A DNA stretch of 64,000 bases from Prescottella defluvii (GTDB taxonomy: Bacteria > Actinomycetota > Actinomycetes > Mycobacteriales > Mycobacteriaceae), in NCBI GenBank assembly GCA_029690005.1, contig CP121458.1, positions 4,030,001-4,094,000 on the forward strand, read 5' to 3'. Position 1 is the first letter of the stretch; every line of letters begins with the position of its first letter. The translations under genes were made by a program, and so were the position numbers. The notes beneath the pieces are model-generated. The model was given only the letters and a program-made list of their open reading frames with translations, had not been told where the DNA came from and searched no databases. Positions 59,922 to 64,000 of the stretch are shown here, in pieces.

Positions 59922-62900
59922 ATGTCGACTACACCATCAGCAGCCGATGCCACGTTCGATCGCCGCGAGGCGAGGAAGCGACTCGGCGCACTCACCCTTC
60001 GTGACGAGCACCGTCTGCGCCGACGCCTCGACCGCGCCAAGTCCCCGTCGGCGCTTACGGCCTTGGACGAGGAGATCTCCTCGGCCGAGCTGCGAATCGC
60101 GGGACGCCGCGCCCAGGTTCCCTCGATCACCTATCCGGAGTCGCTGCCGGTCACGCAGCGCCGCGACGACATCGCCGCCGCGATCGAATCGCACCAGGTC
60201 GTGATCGTCGCCGGTGAGACCGGTTCCGGCAAGACCACTCAGATCCCCAAGATCTGTCTCGAACTCGGCCGCGGCATCCGCGGCATGACTCGGCCACACC
60301 CAGCCCCGGCGCCTCGCGGCCCGCACCGTCGCCGAGCGCATCGCCGAGGAAGTGGGCCGCGACCTCGGCGACACCGTCGGCTACACCGTCCGGTTCACCG
60401 ACCAGGTCTCCGACTCCACACTCGTCAAGCTGATGACCGACGGCATCCTCCTCGCGGAGATCCAGCGCGACCGGATGCTGCGCCGCTACGACACGCTCAT
60501 CATCGACGAGGCCCACGAGCGCAGCCTCAACATCGACTTCATCCTGGGCTACCTCAAGCAGCTGCTCCCCCGCCGGCCCGACCTCAAGGTGATCATCACG
60601 TCGGCGACGATCGACCCGAGCGGTTCGCCGAGCACTTCTCGGTCGACGGCGTGCCCGCGCCGATCGTCGAGGTGTCGGGGCGCACGTTCCCCGTCGAGAT
60701 GCGGTACCGGCCGCTCACCGTCGAGGTCGGCGACCAAACCTTCGACCGGGACCCCGTCGACGCGGTGTGCGAGGCCGTCGACGAACTGTCCGCAGAAGGC
60801 GACGGCGACATTCTGGTGTTCCTGTCCGGCGAGCGCGAGATCCGCGACACCGCCGACGCGCTGCGCGACCGCAAGCTCCGGAACACCGAGATCGTGCCGC
60901 TGTACGCGCGACTGTCCGCGGCCGAACAGCACAAGGTCTTCACCGCGCACACCGGCCGACGGGTGGTGCTGTCCACCGAACGTCGCCGAGACGTCACTGA
61001 CCGTGCCCGGCATCCGCTACGTCGTCGACCCGGGCACCGCACGCATCTCGCGGTACTCGGTGCGGACCAAGGTGCAGCGCCTGCCGATCGAACCGATCTC
61101 GCAGGCGTCCGCCAGCCAGCGCGCCGGCCGCTGCGGCCGTGTCGCCGACGGCATCTGTATCCGGCTGTACTCGGAGGACGACTTCGAGTCGCGGCCGCAG
61201 TTCACCGAGCCGGAGATCCTGCGCACCAACCTCGCGTCCGTCGTGCTGCAGATGACGGCCCTCGGGCTCGGTGACATCGAGGCGTTCCCGTTCGTGGAGA
61301 AGCCCGACCCGCGGGCGATCCGCGACGGCATCGCGCTTCTCGAGGAACTCGGTGCGATCTCGTCCGGTAATCAGCCCGCGAAGGGCGACGGGCAGGCCCC
61401 GGCGGGCCCGCAGCTCACCGCGACCGGCCGCGGACTAGCCCAACTGCCGGTCGATCCACGCATGGCCCGGATGCTCGTCGAGGCGCACCGCAACGGGTGC
61501 CTGCACGAGATGCTCGTGATCGTCTCGGCGCTGTCCATCCAGGACGTCCGAGAACGGCCGGCCGAGTTCCAGCAGGCCGCCGACGAGAAGCATGCCCGCT
61601 TCAACGTGGAGAACTCCGACTTCCTGGCCTACCTGCAGCTGTGGGAGTACCTGCGCGAGCAGCGGAAGGAACTGAGTTCGAGCCAGTTCCGCAAGATGTG
61701 CCGCAACGAGTTCCTGCACTGGCTGAGGATCCGAGAATGGCAGGATCTGCACGGCCAGCTCCGTCAGATCGCCCGCGGGCTCGGCTGGGAGACATCCGAT
61801 TCCGGTTCGGAGCCCTCGGAGACGTCGATCCACCAGTCGCTGCTCGCGGGCCTGCTCTCGCACATCGGCCTGCGCGAGGGCGAGAAGCGCGACTTCCTCG
61901 GCGCCCGGGGCAGCCGATTCGCGATCTTCCCCGGCTCGGGGCTGTTCGAAGAAGCCCCCGCGCTGGGTGATGGCCGCCGAACTTGTCGAGACGTCGCGGC
62001 TGTGGGCGCGGATGGCCGCCCGGATCGAGCCGGAGTGGGCGGAGAAGCTCGCGCCGCACCTGGTCAAACGCACCTACTCCGAACCACACTGGTCCACCAA
62101 GCGGGCGTGCGCGATGGCGTACGAACGCGTCACGCTCTACGGCGTCCCGCTCGTCGCCGAGCGTCCCGTCACCTACAGCTCGATCGACCCCGAGGTCTCC
62201 CGCGACCTGTTCATCCGGCACGCCCTGGTGCAGGGCGAGTGGCAGACCCAGCACAAGTTCTTCCACGCCAACCGGGCGCTGCTCGACGACGTCGAGGAAC
62301 TCGAAGCACCGCGCGCGGCGCCGCGACATCCTCGTCGACGACGAGACGCTGTTCGAGTTCTACGACGAGCGCGTCGGCCCGGAGGCGGTGTCCGCCAGGC
62401 ACTTCGACACGTGGTGGAAGAGGGTGCGGCGGGAGAACCCGAACCTGCTGAACTTCACGACCTCCACGGTCGTCAACGCCGACTCTGCCGCGGTGCTCGA
62501 GGGCGAGTACCCGGACGCGTGGCGTCAGGGTGACATCCAGTTCCCGCTCACCTACCAGTTCGAGCCGGGCAAGGAGGACGACGGCGTCACCGCCCGGATC
62601 CCGGTGGCGCTGCTCGCGGGGGTTCGCCCCGTCGGCTTCGACTGGCTGGTGCCGGGCATGCGCACCGAACTGGTGACCGCGCTGATCAAGACGTTGCCGA
62701 AGCAACTGCGCCGCCAGGTGGTCCCGGCGCCCGACTTCGCCACGGCAGCGCTCGCGGCTGTGAAGCCGCGCTCGGAGTCACTGGTGCACGCGATGGCCCG
62801 GGAGCTGTCGCGGCTGGGCAACTGCCGGATCGAGCCGACCGATTTCGACATCACTTCTCTACCGCCGCACCTGCGCATGACGTTCGCGGCGGTGGACGAG

Positions 62901-63861
62901 AAGGGCAAGGTCCTCGGGAAGGACAAGAGCCTGACGGCCCTGCGCCGCACGCTCGCACCGCGGGTGGAGGTCGAGGTCGCCAAGGCGACGTCCAACACCG
63001 AGCGGCGGCCCTCGCTCGTCTGGACCGCGCAGACGCTCGGCACCCTGCCCGAGTCCGTCACGCGCACGATCGGCGGCCAGAGGTCACCGGCTACCCGGCG
63101 CTGGTGGCCGAGGAATCCGGAGTCGCGGTGCGGGTGCTCACCACCCCCGCCGCCCAGCGCGCCGCGATGCGGCCGGCACCCGGCAGCTGCTCCTGAATGC
63201 GGTTCCCACCCAAGCCAAGTCGGTGACGAACGGGATGAGCAACGCCGACCGGCTCGCGCTCGGCCAGAACCCGGACGGCAGCTTCGACGCGCTGGTCGAC
63301 GACTGCCGGGCCTGCGCGATCGACGAGTTGATCGCCGAGAACGGTGGCCCGGTGCAGGATCCGGCTGCCTTCGAGAAGTTGACGTCCACGGTGCGATCAC
63401 AGCTCGCAACGCGGGTGGCACGGTTGCTGCGCCTGCTGCTGCCGGCACTCGCGGAGGCGCACCGGCTGGCCGTGCTCCTCGATCGGGCGAGCGGCGAGGC
63501 CGCCGACGATGTGCGTGAGCAGCGGGAGTCGTTGCTGTTCCCCGGTTTCGTGACCGAACTCGGCTCGAGGCGACTGAAGGACCTCCCGCGCTACCTGGCG
63601 GCGGCGTCGATGCGGCTCGAATCGCTGCCGGCGGGCGCGCAGCGCGACCAGGTCGGCATGGACGCCCTGGACCGCGTGTATGCCGCCTACGACCGCATGC
63701 TCTCCGCTCTGCAGGAGGAGCGTCGCGGTGACGACGACGTGAACGAGATCCTCTGGAAGATCGAGGAGCTGCGTGTGAGCCTGTTCGCGCAGACGCTGGG
63801 GACCGCGATCCCGGTGTCGGAGAAGCGGGTCCTCAAGGCCATCGACGCGATCCGGCGGTAG
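59922..63861 (+). CDS. hrpA: ATP-dependent RNA helicase HrpA, seven or more frameshifts
   Basis: DEAH-box helicase of about 1313 residues, the usual HrpA length, acting on mRNA or ribosomes. Walker A VIVAGETGSGKTTQIPKI, DEAH in TLIIDEAHERSLNIDF, motif III VIITSATIDPERF, motif V NVAETSLTVPGIRYVVDPG and motif VI QRAGRCGRV, then the HA2, OB-fold and DUF3418 parts to KRVLKAIDAIRR. ATG 59922. Extra bases at about 60291, 60978, 61948 and 62303, and missing ones near 60617, 63080 and 63170, break it; corrected joins include RGMTGHTQPRRLA, LFKKPPRWVMAA and VEELKHRARRRDILV. This gene holds the densest cluster of errors in the window. Confidence 0.9.
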
Positions 63862-63900
63862 CCCCAGGGGGCACCGTCGGTCGCGTTTCGGAGGGCAGGC

Positions 63901-64000
63901 CTACTTGGCCGCGGTGTCGGCGTCGGTGAGTTCGGCCGCGCGGCTCTCGCGATGTGTTCGCAGATCCTTGATCTCCCGCTCGAAGTCCTCCGCGGAGCTG
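63901..64000 (-). CDS. C-terminus of an unidentified protein, cut by window end
   Basis: Last 32 codons of a gene on the minus strand, ending TDADTAAK at TAG 63901-63903. The visible part is charged and helical (FEREIKDLRTHRESRAAE), like a coiled coil. Family not recognisable from this much. Convergent with hrpA, 39 bp away. Confidence 0.5.
   Translation of the reverse strand, partial: SSAEDFEREIKDLRTHRESRAAELTDADTAAK

Noticed and set aside
59922-63861. Interpretation of hrpA as several separate small genes
   Set aside because: Each piece carries successive HrpA motifs in order, and single-base corrections join all of them.

Overview
This is a high-GC actinobacterial chromosome segment from the Mycobacteriales, most likely Rhodococcus sensu lato (Nocardiaceae). 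The evidence is gene order. From about 4 to 46 kb the genes run in nearly the same order as the Mycobacterium tuberculosis interval Rv2682c to Rv2715: dxs, a TrmA-like methylase, an APC permease, ceoB, ceoC, DUF3159, an OB-fold protein, a hydrolase, DUF3710, dut, DUF3093, DUF4193, cei, suhB, ppgK, sigA, YihY, DUF3039, DUF3099, sigB, ideR, DUF4192, PAC2 and an alpha/beta hydrolase. Oleate hydratase, a glutaminase-STAS-cNMP fusion and an AcuC/acetyltransferase pair are interspersed. I see no rRNA, tRNA, CRISPR array, prophage or insertion sequence.

Layout. 0-10.9 kb: sugar porter (cut by the window start), Cys-rich/pentapeptide-repeat protein, oleate hydratase, dxs, glutaminase, a DrrAB-type ABC exporter and a cyclic-nucleotide-phosphodiesterase-like enzyme. 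11-13.4 kb: MarR-controlled DHA2 exporter. 13.4-18.3 kb: RNA methylase and APC permease, divergent from the CeoB/CeoC potassium-uptake subunits. 18.2-25.5 kb: conserved small proteins plus dut, cei, suhB and ppgK. 25.5-36.1 kb: the sigA-sigB block with a K+/H+ antiporter pair, a helicase, YihY and a methyltransferase. 36.1-42 kb: acetyltransferase/CoA-ligase fusion coupled to acuC, then ideR and galE. 42-49 kb: DUF4192, a lipoprotein, PAC2, hydrolase and DUF3516 helicase. 49-64 kb: small DUF proteins, thiolase, lipase, oxyR/phzF, tetR/reductase, an Rpf-LysM enzyme, an NlpC-like protein, an aminotransferase and hrpA.

The main caution is that about half the genes are interrupted by single-base frameshifts, including sigA and dxs, which are essential or nearly so in relatives. 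I count roughly 40 events in 64 kb. Deletions shorten short G/C runs by one base. Nearly every insertion fits one rule, an extra C between T and G (TG read as TCG, or CA read as CGA). I therefore treat these genes as functional loci in an error-containing sequence, type them as CDS and give the full span, rather than calling them decayed. Several genes that read too far (dut, oleate hydratase, DUF4192) acquire normal ends when the same rule is applied.

Functional themes are transcription (SigA, SigB, IdeR, OxyR, MarR, TetR), cation homeostasis (CeoB/C, KhtTU-like pair), acyl/acetyl metabolism (oleate hydratase, thiolase, AcuC and its partner), nucleic-acid helicases (three), and cell-envelope maintenance (Cei, Rpf-LysM, NlpC-like).
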